Program-made: the position numbers and the translations under genes
Shown: one piece after another, positions 38,116 to 50,300 of the stretch
How the letters are laid out: every line of letters begins with the position of its first letter
Numbering within the stretch: position 1 is the first letter of the stretch
Assembly (NCBI GenBank): GCA_036971715.1
Contig: JAVHJL010000001.1
Span: 1,736,001 to 1,800,000, forward strand
Source: Arthrobotrys musiformis
Lineage: Eukaryota > Ascomycota > Orbiliomycetes > Orbiliales > Orbiliaceae
Reading direction: 5' to 3'
Length of the DNA: 64,000 nt
Notes under the pieces: model-generated
The model's database searches: none
Seen by the model: only the letters and a program-made list of their open reading frames with translations
What the model was told of the DNA's origin: nothing

Positions 38116-39590
38116 CTAGTTTTGTTGTGGGTCATTGTCATCCAGATCTCCGATGCGGCCATGCGGATTGGGCAGCCCCGGCCGTTGTCCCCTATGCCCA
38201 AGGCTGCTGTACCATGGTTGGTATACATTGCCAGGTTGAGAGTTTCCGGCAACGTTATTCCGCCGAACCTGCTCTATATCCTCAAGGGACAAGTCACCTA
38301 CCCCATAGTTTGGATCGTCGGGGTCAGCTTCATCCAACAATACTTCCTCTTCTACTCTTTCTTCGTACCATTGCGGGCCTCGATTCTGTTGGTTTATATT
38401 ATTAGGGTCAACTTTCTCTTCTTCTTTGCTTTCCTCTTGTCCTCGGCCCCCCTGTCCTCCCAGCGCCGGCTGGCCCCCATTTGGCGCATTCCCTTTTTGT
38501 CTGAATATACTTTTCCCTATTTTCCCAAATATACTCTTTATTCTGCTTGGCTTATTTTGTGCAGCTAGCTCATCAGCAGTAAGTTCCCGTGGCGGGGGTT
38601 GATTCCCCGCCAACACTGCGGCTATATACTCGTGTCTTTTTTCATCTGGTAGAGGCTGCAATTTATCCCAGACCTGACCGTCGGACGCGATAAGTTGGAC
38701 TTGAGGATGTTGCGGTGTAATTGATGCAGACGATGTTCTCGTCAAGGTGTACCCTAGCCTCAGGTTCGAACCTATTTTGCGATATGCTAACAACACTGTA
38801 CATCATTTTGCTTAGTAGATTTGACAAAGATATAAAGCAACTTTATATATACTAACTTCTGAAGTCCGGGTTACCACCGTGTGGCAGATTTTCCGACAAG
38901 GGCGGCCAATAAAAGTACAGCCGATCTTTGGGCTTCACGGTTAAATCTGTGTAGTGCATCTCATTGACAAATTTGCCATTTCTCTGTAAATGAAACCTGT
39001 GGTAAAGGCGTTAGCGGAACCACCCATGTGACTTAACCATTTAAACACAATCGCTGGTGTTCATTAAGTGGGAAGTGGCATTGATAACTTACTGAGCCGG
39101 GGCATTTTCCCACGCTCCAGTCTCCATTGTTATCTTTTCCCCAGGAGGGTAATCGGTGTACAGGACTGGGCTATCGTTAGAAGCACCTTCTTCTGGAGGC
39201 GGCGCTCCAATTGTGACAGCGAAGAAACTGGTAGGGTTCATTTCTGGTGCAACTGGCTTATCAAACCATTCCCCGTCACCCCCTTCTATTTCACATGTTG
39301 TGATTTCCCGATCGATTGCAAAGACTTGGTCTCCGATCCCTCGACCCTGTGTCCCTCGGCATACTATTATTTTTAAAAAAGAATTGAGCATTGTATCAAT
39401 CTGTGTGAGAGATGAAGTCATCCTATTGACTACAACAGGGTAACCTACACTGCCAAGGATATTTCCGTGGTTCTTTGGGTTCAACTTCGTGGAGCTCAAC
39501 TTGAAATGCTGATAAGGCTGAGAGGTTCAGGAGCCCAATCGTGATAATCGACAGTAGCCCGTTGCCACGAATCGAATTGTAGCCTGCCAT
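38116..39590 (-). CDS. tandem secreted family, paralogue B (407 aa)
   Basis: Exons 39590-39449, 39363-39093, 38996-38857 and 38786-38116; GT-AG introns 39364-39448 (phase 1), 38997-39092 (phase 2) and 38787-38856 (phase 1); 1224 nt, 407 aa. The start at 39590 gives a signal peptide (core LLSIITIGLLNLSALSA). After intron 1 comes LC (C49) and a second Cys at 71, as in A and C; exon 2 is 271 nt, the same length as in A. After intron 2 comes QFHLQRNGKF, parallel to the same place in A and C, then LTVKPKDRLYFYW. Residues 264-282 form a basic amphipathic segment (RIKSIFGKIGKSIFRQK), followed by a Gly/Gln/Glu/Asp-rich disordered tail ending in DPQQN. A short upstream frame overlaps its start. Confidence 0.78.
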
Positions 39591-39721
39591 CTTGCACCGC
39601 CCGAATGGGATATTTTCACCATAAAATTACCCTGGGAAGTGTACAGGCGAATGATATTGGTGGCTGCCTCGTATACCCGATATTCGAAATTCTGAAGCCT
39701 GTAGGGTAGTTCATCCGCCAT
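39527..39721 (-). other. upstream open frame overlapping the start of paralogue B
   Basis: A 64-codon frame begins at an ATG at 39721, 131 nt upstream of the B start, and runs past it in another frame, ending at 39527. Its product is protein-like (MADELPYRLQNFEYRVYEA, then NIIRLYTSQGNFMV). It could be a translation-limiting upstream frame, an alternative 5' coding exon, or chance. Paralogues A and C do not show an obvious counterpart. Confidence 0.35.
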
Positions 39722-40251
39722 TCTCTGGCCCTGCACGTGGGCGACATATGTCTATATTCCAGCCGTACGAGCCTTGCTCATTCCCACTCGAATATGAGCG
39801 GGGGCGTGGTCCGTTCAACCGCTGCCGGCGGCGTGAAACTATTTGAGCATAATTTCTAAAATTTGACTTCACTTCAGTACATGTTCCACTTTATCCGCCT
39901 AAATTAAGCGGCAAGACAGCTGAGCAAGGTCGGAGACCAAACCGGCATTAGATAATTTGCTGATATTTCGATAGTTATTGTATTGGTTGACCCCAAACGA
40001 CTAACGATAATGGGGACTTTTTTTAGTGACACCCACTCTTAGGACCATTATAATGGGATCCTTAAATACTACTATTGTTTCGCCAATTGCTTAGTTGTAA
40101 CCTTCGCTATTGCGGCTTAAGCTAGCATAGGACGAGTAAAATATACAAGTAGTTCCTCCGATAGATATTACTATAGATATATACACGTATAAATTGAGGT
40201 TCAAACACAGTATGGCGTTATGGGGTACATTGTTATGTTGAAGAAAGGCAA
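39591..40251. other. spacer and promoter region of paralogue B
   Basis: 661 bp between the start of B and the stop of C. Apart from the upstream open frame at its left end I see no gene. AT-rich, with several TATATA runs near 40140-40190. Confidence 0.45.
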
Positions 40252-41783
40252 CTATCGGTAGGTCCGATCTAGAGGCCCTCTAAAAGCAACATTTAGCTCA
40301 TCATTGTTGGCGGATTCTAACTGAGCTTCGATATCCTCCACACCTTCTACTCCTTGTTGCAATTGCCCTTGAATAGGTATAAGCTCAATTCCACCAGCAT
40401 TCGGGTTTTGAGCGTCATCGGGACGATAATCGTCTAGATTCGGGAAGGGTATCAAATCTATTACACTATTTCCTTCGGCGGGGGCTCCGGAATACCCCCC
40501 ATTGATCTGCCCAGGGGGCCTCTCAGGACTCTCCTCTAGCAAATTATCCCAGAATTGAAAATCGTGCTCAGATTCATCTCTCTGGCGAACTGAGACTCGG
40601 GTGATGTCGTCCACCGGGGGGTCGAGATCGACGGGGGCTTCGGCTGCTTCGATTTGTGCCGCCAGCTGTTCGAGTTGATCGGCTAGAGCCAACATATCTG
40701 CCGCCGGCCGGAAATCGGCATCACGCTGGTCTTCTCCCTCAGATGCGATAGTTCTTCGTCTCCAATGTGCCCGATTGGCGCTCTCTTGTCTCCATCCTGT
40801 GCCGAAGAGGTCCCTGATACACTGAAAGAATTTTGTACAACATTTAAGGAAACAGTTGTTAGCGTAGCGTAGTTCTATTCGTGGGTTATCAGGCGATGGA
40901 GGGCCTCTGTTGATGCGATAACCGATCACGGGGCCATAGTACCGTACTATTTTACATATAGCGTCAGCCCGAACGTGAATTTCGACTCGTCAAAGCGGAG
41001 GATATATATATTGTCGGAGCATAATTGTCTTACGTCTGAGTGTATGATCTTCCTCCATTGATGACCCAACAAACTCTAACGTGTCGCCTTCCTGGAAGAA
41101 ATTGACAGCCGGGTCAATTCTTCGACCTCCCCTTTTTACGATCCAGCTTGGATCAGAAAGTCTTGTTAGCATTATTTCCTAGTCTAGTTATATGCACGTA
41201 CAAACGTAACACGCATAAATTTAAGATAATAAGAGTGTTTTGGCGCTTTGTTTGCGCTTGGTGCATACGAAGACCCGGAAACTCCATGGGGCTTGGGCAT
41301 TGCTCACTATGCTGGACGATATCCTTCAGTCTCCGTAGCCATAATAAACGGCAACCCCCGGCTAGTAGTGGGATATTGAATTTGGGCCCCGGCGTCATAA
41401 CCGTCCAGATATATTGCGGGTATGTTTGCAGCGTCAGTTAAATCCAGATATAACGGGTAAAACAAAAACCCTGATGTGAATCTCCCCCGTCCGCGGCTAG
41501 CACAGCTTCCTTCCGCAGGATTGACGACAAATAAGTCGGTACTGATATCGTTGAAATCTTCCATACTATTTACTGTTGGTTGGCAAACTAAATCGTGGAA
41601 TTATTAGGACCATGATCATTTATATACAAGGATACATGGAAACAGTTCCTTACGCAGCCAAGGTCGCCTGTTAGGAGAATCCGGGAAGTAAACTGAGATA
41701 GCGGGCACGTATGCTGCGCTAAAGTCGGCAAAGATGGCCAGCCAAACTACTAACGGGGCTTCACCCCAGCTAAAAACTTTCAT
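40252..41783 (-). CDS. tandem secreted family, paralogue C (405 aa)
   Basis: Exons 41783-41654, 41587-41308, 41146-41034 and 40946-40252; GT-AG introns 41588-41653 (phase 1), 41147-41307 (phase 2, with a GCTAAC branch site) and 40947-41033 (phase 1); 1218 nt, 405 aa. Signal peptide at about 1-24 (core APLVVWLAIFADFSAA). LC (C45) follows intron 1, and VVNPA with a Cys at 72 parallels VINPA in paralogue A. After intron 2 comes YWIVKRGGRR, then FFQEGDTLEFVG, and after intron 3 LRYYGPVIGYRINRG leading to NPRIELRY, which aligns with the A segment ending SPEIELRV. Residues 205-224 are Cys-rich and amphipathic (CFLKCCTKFFQCIRDLFGTG). The tail is acidic and disordered. Role unknown. Confidence 0.78.
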
Positions 41784-43091
41784 ATTGTAGCTTTTGAGCG
41801 TGGCGGGCTGTAGTCACCTCGTATTTGAAGGTTTATAGGCCCTCTAGCTAGGCCTGCAGTTTAAGATATGGTTATCGACAACGTAGTTTATATAACACTC
41901 GCCTAAGACACCCATCGGCATACTACTGGTGCTTTCTGTTAATTGCGTTGTTCACGACTGACTCTATCATTTCATGAATTCATGAGTCAAATAGAGTGTT
42001 TTTTCGAACGCGGTTGGCCATATAAAATCATTATATTGTGTTTATTATCTCAAACTCTCTATAGAACCATACAATCGTACATACCACCCCTAACACCCTA
42101 TAATAGGCGTGGGGTTGGGGATAGAATGTGGATTGAGGCAGCCCTACTACGAGGCGAAATATATATCGCCGAGAATCCTTATGGATAGTGTAGGCCCCAA
42201 GCTATCTCGTAAACTAAATGCTACTGTGTCTGGCCTCAAGCCCATGTTCCTGAAATTAAACTTATAAGCTGACCCAGTAAGATTTGAAATCGATCGTGAT
42301 ATTTCCGTGGAATATACTGGGTTAATAGCATGCGCCACCCATGGGAAAGACGAATTTCTTAAGCTCCCTAAGGAACAAGCCACTGTAAAATTATTCTCCA
42401 TGTATATGTATCCGAGCTATTTTGTTTTTCATGATCGACTTCACATCCGTTGATCCGGAGAATGCCTTCACAAACACCAAATGTCTAAGTTGACGATATT
42501 AATACTGGGATCTACACATTGTGGCTTCGGCCTACGTATTTTGGGGACATATAGCGGTCATTCGTAGAACACAGTTTCTTAAAGAAGTATCACGAGCCGG
42601 TTTTAAGCGGATGGATACAGCGGGAATATATTGGCAAGATCAATATCTTCGGACAAATACCTGTCGGGTCTCAATTCCTGAGCGGTTCAATATACAACAT
42701 AGTTTTGCGTTGCCAAGTTCCCTGCATCTTCGAACAGGCCTGGTGCGAATTTAAATACTACCACCTATTCGATTGAAAACTCTTTTCTCCTTGAATTTGA
42801 ATTTGAATTTACCGCGAATTCCTAGTACGAGAATTTAGTCCTGTAGCTTAGGCAGATACTTTAGTCGACGATGTGGAGTTGTAGCTTATGTGACTGTGTT
42901 ATATATAACAATGTTTGTTGTAGATATCTCGTGGGATCTGTGAAGACGCCGAGACTGCATTATATCCAGCCAACCACACAGTAACAAAACAACGTTCTTC
43001 TATCAGGAATAAACATCTCATCATCCATCACCATCTCTCCTTCTCTCGTCTTACATCACCTATCTTCTAATTGTCATCAGCTATTATCGTC
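41784..43091. other. intergenic between paralogue C and the 43.1-kb gene
   Basis: 1.3 kb with promoters for both divergent neighbours. Frames at 42147-42401 (minus) and 42521-42754 (plus, GTG start) are not convincing genes. Part of the first, at 42203-42233, is a diverged copy of a sequence at 57.0 kb. A GAATTT triplet tandem occurs near 42795-42812 and a TTATATATAA near 42900-42909 may serve as a TATA element. Confidence 0.45.
42203..42233. repeat. dispersed 31-bp repeat, copy 1
   Basis: Matches 57036-57066 in inverted orientation over 31 bp with two differences, both transitions. The similarity seems to continue weakly at protein level (PDTVA, LRD, LS.R) to the sides. Probably part of an old element or gene fragment present at both sites. 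Confidence 0.55.
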
Positions 43092-44101
43092 ATGGAGCGA
43101 GTCCAACCGGCTCGACCAGCCTCTCCTGTCCCTCTTGGGCCCTCGTCAATGCAACTTTCGAGTCCTGATTCCGGATCTCCTCCATTGTTCCCTAATAATG
43201 TAGGTCCACTGTCGAAAATCCAATTCCTTCGGTCTAAGGATCCTTCGAGCCGAAGAATGCAGACAGTCCCCTGGAAAAGGCCTTTCCCATTCAAAAACTC
43301 GGGCCCTGGAGCCAATCTTCGCGAGGATCACCCCATCTATCACGAAAGTTTCTACACTTCACATTTCCAATCAATCAACAACCTTTGGTATAGGCTTAAT
43401 CGGCTCAACAAATGGGCCGGCCAAACCAAGGGCGTCAGGTTCCAGTCAAGGGATTGTCTCCAACTTGTTGACGCGGATATCATGACCATGGTAAAGCACC
43501 CTACGTCTCTAAACGTTCGAATTCGCATCAAAAGCTGGGAGCTCCAAATCCGAGCAGTCGCGAAAGATTATAAGCAGAACGAGCGAGAGGATAGCCAAAA
43601 GTTCAAAGAGTGGAAGTACACTAGAGATATGTTGTCACGGGCTAAGAGCAATCAAAAAGAAATGACCCAAGTTGTCATCAAGAATATGCCCAAGTTTTTC
43701 TGGAGGTCGAGTGCACCGCTTAAACGAATGCTCGAAATAGAAAAGCAATTCCCTAAACTGGAGGCGTCGCTGGCTCGTGCGAAGACTGGTTTGACAGCGA
43801 TACTTTCAACCGACATTCAAATATCCAACATGTTTAAGAAATGCAACGAGGGCCTTGTGGGGGTAATCACGGTGTATTAATGCCCCCTCCTACCGCTAGC
43901 TAGAGCTCATATGGCCACGTCTTTTCTAACTAAACTTATAGGCTGATGGAAAAAACAGAGGAGCAATCCCCGCTCCAAGTTGCTGAAAGACCTCGTGCTG
44001 TCACCTACCCTGCAGGGAACATGCCAGTTGCGAATCGAGAAGTTATAGCCCCAGCCGATTCTCCGGGTAGTTCCCCTATACAACAAGTGTACATCAACTA
44101 A
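43092..44101 (+). CDS. orphan helical protein with Ser/Pro-rich N terminus
   Basis: Start ATG 43092; the frame extends upstream only with a TTG. Exon 1 is 43092-43873, a GT-AG intron lies at 43874-43941 in phase 2, and exon 2 runs 43942-44101, adding about 53 residues rich in Pro, Ser and Gln; about 313 aa. Without splicing it would end 7 nt past the donor, so the intron is plausible but not proven. The first 60 residues are Pro/Ser-rich. Residues about 90-250 are helical and strongly basic, including a KSNQKEMTQVV segment, and look like a helical bundle. No signal peptide. Convergent with the giant gene, 224 bp between stops. Family not recognised. Confidence 0.68.
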
Positions 44102-44325
44102 AGATAGCCTTGCCCAGGAGATATGATCAAAGTGTCAGAAAAAATTCTCCATACACTAAGTCTACATTTCTTACAAAACTTGAGTCGTTGCAGCGCTTTA
44201 CACAACAAGCAATTGGTTATGAGCGAAAATTGTATTGAAAAAATTATTTGTACCATAAAATTATGTATTCTATCACCGAAAGCATTCCACCGTACGATCG
44301 GCCAGCCTATTAATCAGAGGCCGAC

Positions 44326-47300
44326 TCAAAAGTCATTTGTACTCAAAACTCGAGAATCCACTACGCCTCCAAGATGCGTTGAAGCGAACCCTTGGCCCTT
44401 TCTTCTAATTCGTGTGATCGCTCTGAGGAAAGGTATGGGGCTTTGGGAAAATGCAAGTGTTTTTTCGCCGTTCAAATTTGCATTCATTACCCATCCGTCA
44501 TTCCCTCCGTGCCCAGAGCTATTTTTTGCACCATATTCTAGGCCGAGATACTCGCATAGTGCCTGATAGTATTTCTCGTTTTCGAAAAATAATTGCCCTG
44601 CAAACAGGTTCAACCGTATTCGTGAACGCATGTCAAGCGACTGTCCCGGGCTCTTTGGTAGTAAAGATTCCACGGGACAAATATCGAAATACTCGAAATT
44701 TGGCATTCCTCGAGATACCCTAGGAGCGTAACAGTGCATTCGTACAAAAGGTGAGAGTCTGATATCAGGCATAAGCTCGTTGGCTTCATAGGGGCTGATA
44801 AAGATCAAATAGTGCTTGCCGTCTTCATCGAACTGAAGAATCCACCGGACTGGCCGCAGGTAGTCGTCCATATTAATGTTCTTGAAGCTGAATTTTTCAA
44901 CCGTTTGGGAAAAGTCGTTTGTGACAAACTCGGATGAGTCTGCAGCCCAAATATTTGCCTCTAGATACTCACGGCTAGAGGTGTCCGCAAAAACGCTGAA
45001 AGGCGGCTTGAAGAAATTAGACTTTTGGCGGAACCTCCCACATTTGACGAGAGTAATAAGTTCAGGTGCAAGCCGGTGCTCCATCGCTTTGGCGGGTTCG
45101 GGGCGCTCTGTATTGGACTCCTCCTCAACTTCGTGGTCGACCTCGCGCTCTTGTTCTTCCTGTACTCTGACGCTGTTCGTCACTTTCACAGAAAATTCTT
45201 CCAGACGTTCCACGATTTCTTTCCCGTCGGGGGTATTTTTAATACAATCGTTGCTTTCTGGGGATGCCACGTTGACTCCATACATATCGATAAGTGGGCG
45301 GCTCTCTATCTCCATTAGAGCATCTCCAAGGGCTGTACGATCCCCACTAGATTCAAAATCATCCCAACCTTGTCTTCGTTTGAGGTATTGGAAGCCCTGA
45401 TCTGCCCAAATTGCGAAGCCGTGTTGGATTTGTCGACAGCTCTCCTGCATTGTCCATAGAAGAACATCCGAGACACCAATGCCATCTGTGTCCGATTTCC
45501 CCGCTGTTTTTTGGATCTGGGAATAAATGTCGGGTGAGGCAAGGAAGGTTAAAGAATGACCCTTGCCGAGTTTCCTCATCCTCATGCAGCCTATAAATAT
45601 TCAGTAAATGGTGTAGGCTACGGAGTATTTACTTATCAAACAACGCTCGTACCTTGGACAAACTTATCTTTTGGGAGATTCGGTCCCAATGTAACGGCGG
45701 CGCGAGTACCCTCGGGGAGTTTCAAATCCGTACCACTATAAGAAATATTGAAAAGATTATATTAGCTTGGATGAAACGACAAGTGCGTAGAATAGTCCGT
45801 AACTTTCTTACCGAGTATGTGCTTCATCTAGGTATACCAAGGCCTGGTCGAGCTGCTTCGACAAACTAGAAGAAACAAAAGGTTCCACTTTCCCATCTCT
45901 CCTCATCACCAATATGTCATCATTGTCGCCGAAAAATACAGCGCCATGAATATCAGGAGATTTCTCCTGTTTCAGCCATTCCTGTGCGACTTGCCGGTTG
46001 GTCAACTCTAAAATTTGCGCGCCAACATCGAGGAGCACCCGAATTTCAGGTTTCGATTGCGGCGTGTGTAACGCAACAATCTCCCCAAGCGTCTCATCAG
46101 CGTTTAATCTATTCCCATCCTTATGGAGTTTTATGACATTGTCATTCTCCTCGCGTAAGATATTTGTTAAGACTAAGGCGTTTGTATGAAGTTGCTGTTC
46201 AAGATCAAGCTGGGTCACGCTTGTAGGTAGGAGATACCTGTTATCGTTTGTCCCACTAAAGCCGGTCACATTGTGATGCTTTGATTGGGCTATATCCCAC
46301 CCACTCGTCGAGAGTTTATACGGGAAACCTTTTGCTTCACGCGGAAAGATGAGCTCCGACAAGAAGAAGTCAATGACGTGTTTATTGTATCTGAAAAAGG
46401 GGTATATTTTGTCATTGAGTTGGTCCTGGTCCAATAAGTTCAATCCTCGAAGTTCAGACAAGCTCGCAGGGATATCCTTGTATTGCTTCGTCCACATTGT
46501 CCAATTTTCGTAAGTTAGGTCCGGGTCGTCCGTTTTGAACAGTAGTTCGAAGCAACTCTCCAACTGCGAATCTTCTAGGCCGCCGTAATAATAGGTCAAG
46601 TGGGTTAAAGTGAGAACAACCTCGGGGTGGCCAAATTCTGCTTTGAGCGCTGGTCGGTCTTTCGCCCTGTATGGAACGGCTAGATTGGAGCGCTTGGGAT
46701 CGAGACCGTAATCAACCCTGTACCTCTTATCTCGGAGGAGGAAGAGTAGAACGCCGTCCGCAAGTAGACCTCTCAAGACGAGCAACTGAACTTTCAAATG
46801 ATTACACTCGCGTAAGACGATCTCCTGTAGACTTGGGTCCTCGACCTTTCGGAATGCGATGAATTTATAGACCTTTTCCCGTAATTCATGACTAAGGAGC
46901 CGTATCTTTGAAGAGACGCTAGGCATTTTGTCGATGTTCTCCATGGAAATCTTTCGTGCTATTTCGTGGAGCATTCGCTCTCCGTTTTCTTGGTCGATGA
47001 TTCTTACCATAGGATACTTATCCTCGAGCTCCTCAGACTCTAGGACCTCCACAGCAGTAGGATTTTTAGCAGCCCATACTCGCGCTTGTTCTTGGAGATA
47101 GTCAAGGAGATCTTGGATCACAGTCCACCGGTCCTGGTCACCTTCGAGTGGTTGTTGTTGACCCATTGTATAGATTAGCTGGTAGCGGATTTGAAGAATC
47201 TCGTCGCTTTCGTCCAGAATATCTCGGGCGTTTTCGTTTAACCAGCCCTGGGTCTTAACTAAAAGATTTGCGAGGGGTTCCTTTCCTTGAATTAACTTTT

Positions 47301-50300
47301 CCATGCCCATAAGCTTGAATGAGAGGAGGTGTTCAGGAAGGGCCAAAAGAATATCGCCATTCTCTTTGCACCTCTTATATAGATCTTGGATTTTGGTGAC
47401 ATCCGTAGGCTCAACCTTGAGATCTCGGTTGAAGGGAAGAAAGTAGATTCTACGATCGCACAATCCACTAAGCCTTTGCACAAGAATTTCAAACATCTGT
47501 GTAGACAAAGGTTTCAAAACGATGGGTCGAACAAGTCTAGTAGTATCTGCTAAGGCGGCAGCTACAATCGGCATAATCACCTAGAATACAGGTTAAATTC
47601 CTCCTTCATCGCAAATTTAAGAACAATGTATTGGTGAAAGTTATTTTACTTACTGCTGATTTTCCCTCTCCCATGTTCAGTTGCATCACGGCATTCCCTG
47701 TCTTTTTTTCCCTCATCATCTCCAGACCTATCGTGGCCTGGATTGGTCGTACAAGCATCTCAGAGTCAATTTCAAATAGCAACCAATCAATAAAATCATT
47801 CACATCCCAATCTCGCCCATGGAAGCCGTGTATTTCTTTCTCAATTTCTTGTACAGCTTTTTGGGACGCGAGCTTGCACATTCTCTTAGATCGTTGAACC
47901 CAAGTGATCGCTTCACCAAAGCAAGCTATAACACTAACCCAATCACAAGAGAGTTCGTCTCGTTGTTTAAGGCAAAGTTGTTGAAGAATTTCCAGCTTCG
48001 TCGAGGTAGGCCAGAGACCAGCGAGTTTGAGCAATCGTTCAGAACTCGTTTCGGGAGATAGCGTGCTTTGCAAATCAACGAAAAGATTTTTCAGACATTC
48101 GGTACTGTGATCTCGGTACCACAGCATGCCTCTCCCACTATAATCCTCGGGCCCTTCCAAAATATTTCCTTCCATCAAAGCTTGGCTGAATCCCGAGTCA
48201 AAAAATGCTGGGGGTACTGAACTCTTTAGGGCTGCCACACTCGTTTTTAGGTCTTTACCATATTTCTTAGAAAAGGGATTCGAAGGCGTCTGAAGCCTAT
48301 CGATGATTGGTTCGACAGACTCCCCAGTTGACGTTTGGATTTGATCCATGTGCTTGGCCAAACTCACGAAGAAGCTCTTTGTTGTTTCGTCTTGTCGAAC
48401 TAGTTGAAAGAGAGCGAGATCGGGGGCCTCTCTCTCGCTCAGAAGCTTTGTTAAAGCCATAGAGTATGATGTTCCATCTGCTGGGTTCGCTTTGGCAATA
48501 GACTGTGATACGGTAGCTTTGTCAAAATCGCAGACTGGGTTTGCCTTGACCATAAAGCGACCTAATCGTTCACTCAGAAGTTTAAAGTAGCGGGATAGCT
48601 CGCGATTTTGACGGCATATTTCGAATCTCGCGCGAATCCTTTCCATGGCGGCACGTACACTCAATAAGCTATACCGGGAACTGGGGTTCTGCGGGTTATC
48701 CGCAGTAGATTGGAGCATTATTTCGTTAGCCGCAGCTTCGACCTGCCTGGCCGATTCTTCTTCATATGCCCTTTCCCTTCGCCGTTCGAAGTCATAGTAA
48801 CTGTCGTCAGGAAGTCGTGCAACTGCAGTGCAGCTTGATGATGAGTACTGGGAAGACCCGAAACTCACCGCTGACTCCTTGAAAACACCTTTAATGAAAT
48901 CGCGGGTTGGGTAGTGGCCAATATTGGGCTGGAAGAAGCTGTATGATGGGATAACAATGTCATGGAAACTCCCACTGGCAGCAATTGTGGCAAGAGACTT
49001 CAAGAGCCGTTTTGTTTCAGGGTCCCTGTAAAGCCAAGAGCAAAAGATGAAAATTAGAGAGAACCGGTCGTTTTTTGCGCAACCACGGCACGAGTTGTAA
49101 AGGTCACACCAGTTTGTAACTGGGTCGTGCTCGTATACATCGGCGTTGTATCGAGGAGTAACCGCGAAGCTGCAGTCGGGCCCAGATAACTTCGGCAGGT
49201 CTACGAAATGGCTTGCGGGGTTGCTGTCCAAATCATTGCCCTGCGACCATTCGAAAATTACTTTGGATAGGTCGCAAACTCCCGTTTCTCTATTCTCTGG
49301 TGTATTTCGGAGTTTGTAGGTGTTGGAATGGAATATCCGGTTGCTCGCCTCAGGATCCCCGCAATCAAACACACTATTGTGATACCTCGCCCTCTCTAGC
49401 AGATCGATTGAGCCCCGATCCGGTTTTTCGTATTCAACTGAGCCATCCAGTAAGAATTGCCTGCTAGACCAATCCTTGAATATTTCCGACACAAGAGGAT
49501 AAAAGTTGTCGTTCTGGACCCAGATGGGTAACGACCGCCAGTCAATCTGCTGCATAACCCTAAGATGACCGGGGTAGAACGATCGCTTCGGTGTAAGGTT
49601 CGCAATTAATTTTAGGATGCTAGCCTCGGTGCCCTGGAGGGTCTGGAAAGAGAATGATGCCGCACTTCGTAGTCCGTCTAAAGCCTCTTCCACCCCTGAA
49701 CGTCCGGTAAGCGGATCCGGGAGGATTCCACTACATAAAGCGTGCAAATATATGCGGGTATATCGTGCCCGCAGGGTTCCATCGTCGACGAGCCTTCCTA
49801 GGATCCGATCAACGCGATAGATCGTGTATCCGCGATCATCCATGGGAGCCTCGATAGCAACTGGCGGGCGTGCAGCACTATTTGACTCATACGCTTTGAT
49901 TTCACCGTATGGGACCAATACCGATTCCTCAATCGATGTTTTGTCGTCCAGGCGAAGTTTTATAAAGTTTCGTAGACCGATAAATGTTCCGATACTTTGG
50001 TTTGCATCCAGCGTCCATCCACGAAGACTTCGGCACTCAATAATATTGGAATTGTTCAGAAAGAATTCCAACTTATACCGCGGCAAAAGGAGGTCTATCG
50101 GCAATCCTTCGGTCTTGGTTGCAACGATGTAATCTTTAGTTTCTATTGGTGAAAATAAAGATGCTATAGCGCTGTGTATATCGCCATTAATGTCCATAAT
50201 GTAGGCACCATTGCGACACATCATATCGTTTCCATCAGGAGAAAGATCCAAGACCCAGTCCACCGAAGATTCCGGATCTTGCCACCATTCAGGCCTCTGA

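Noticed and set aside
42147..42401. 84-codon minus-strand frame as a gene
   Set aside because: Short and isolated; part of it is the dispersed repeat whose second copy is broken by stops, so it is more likely a relic.
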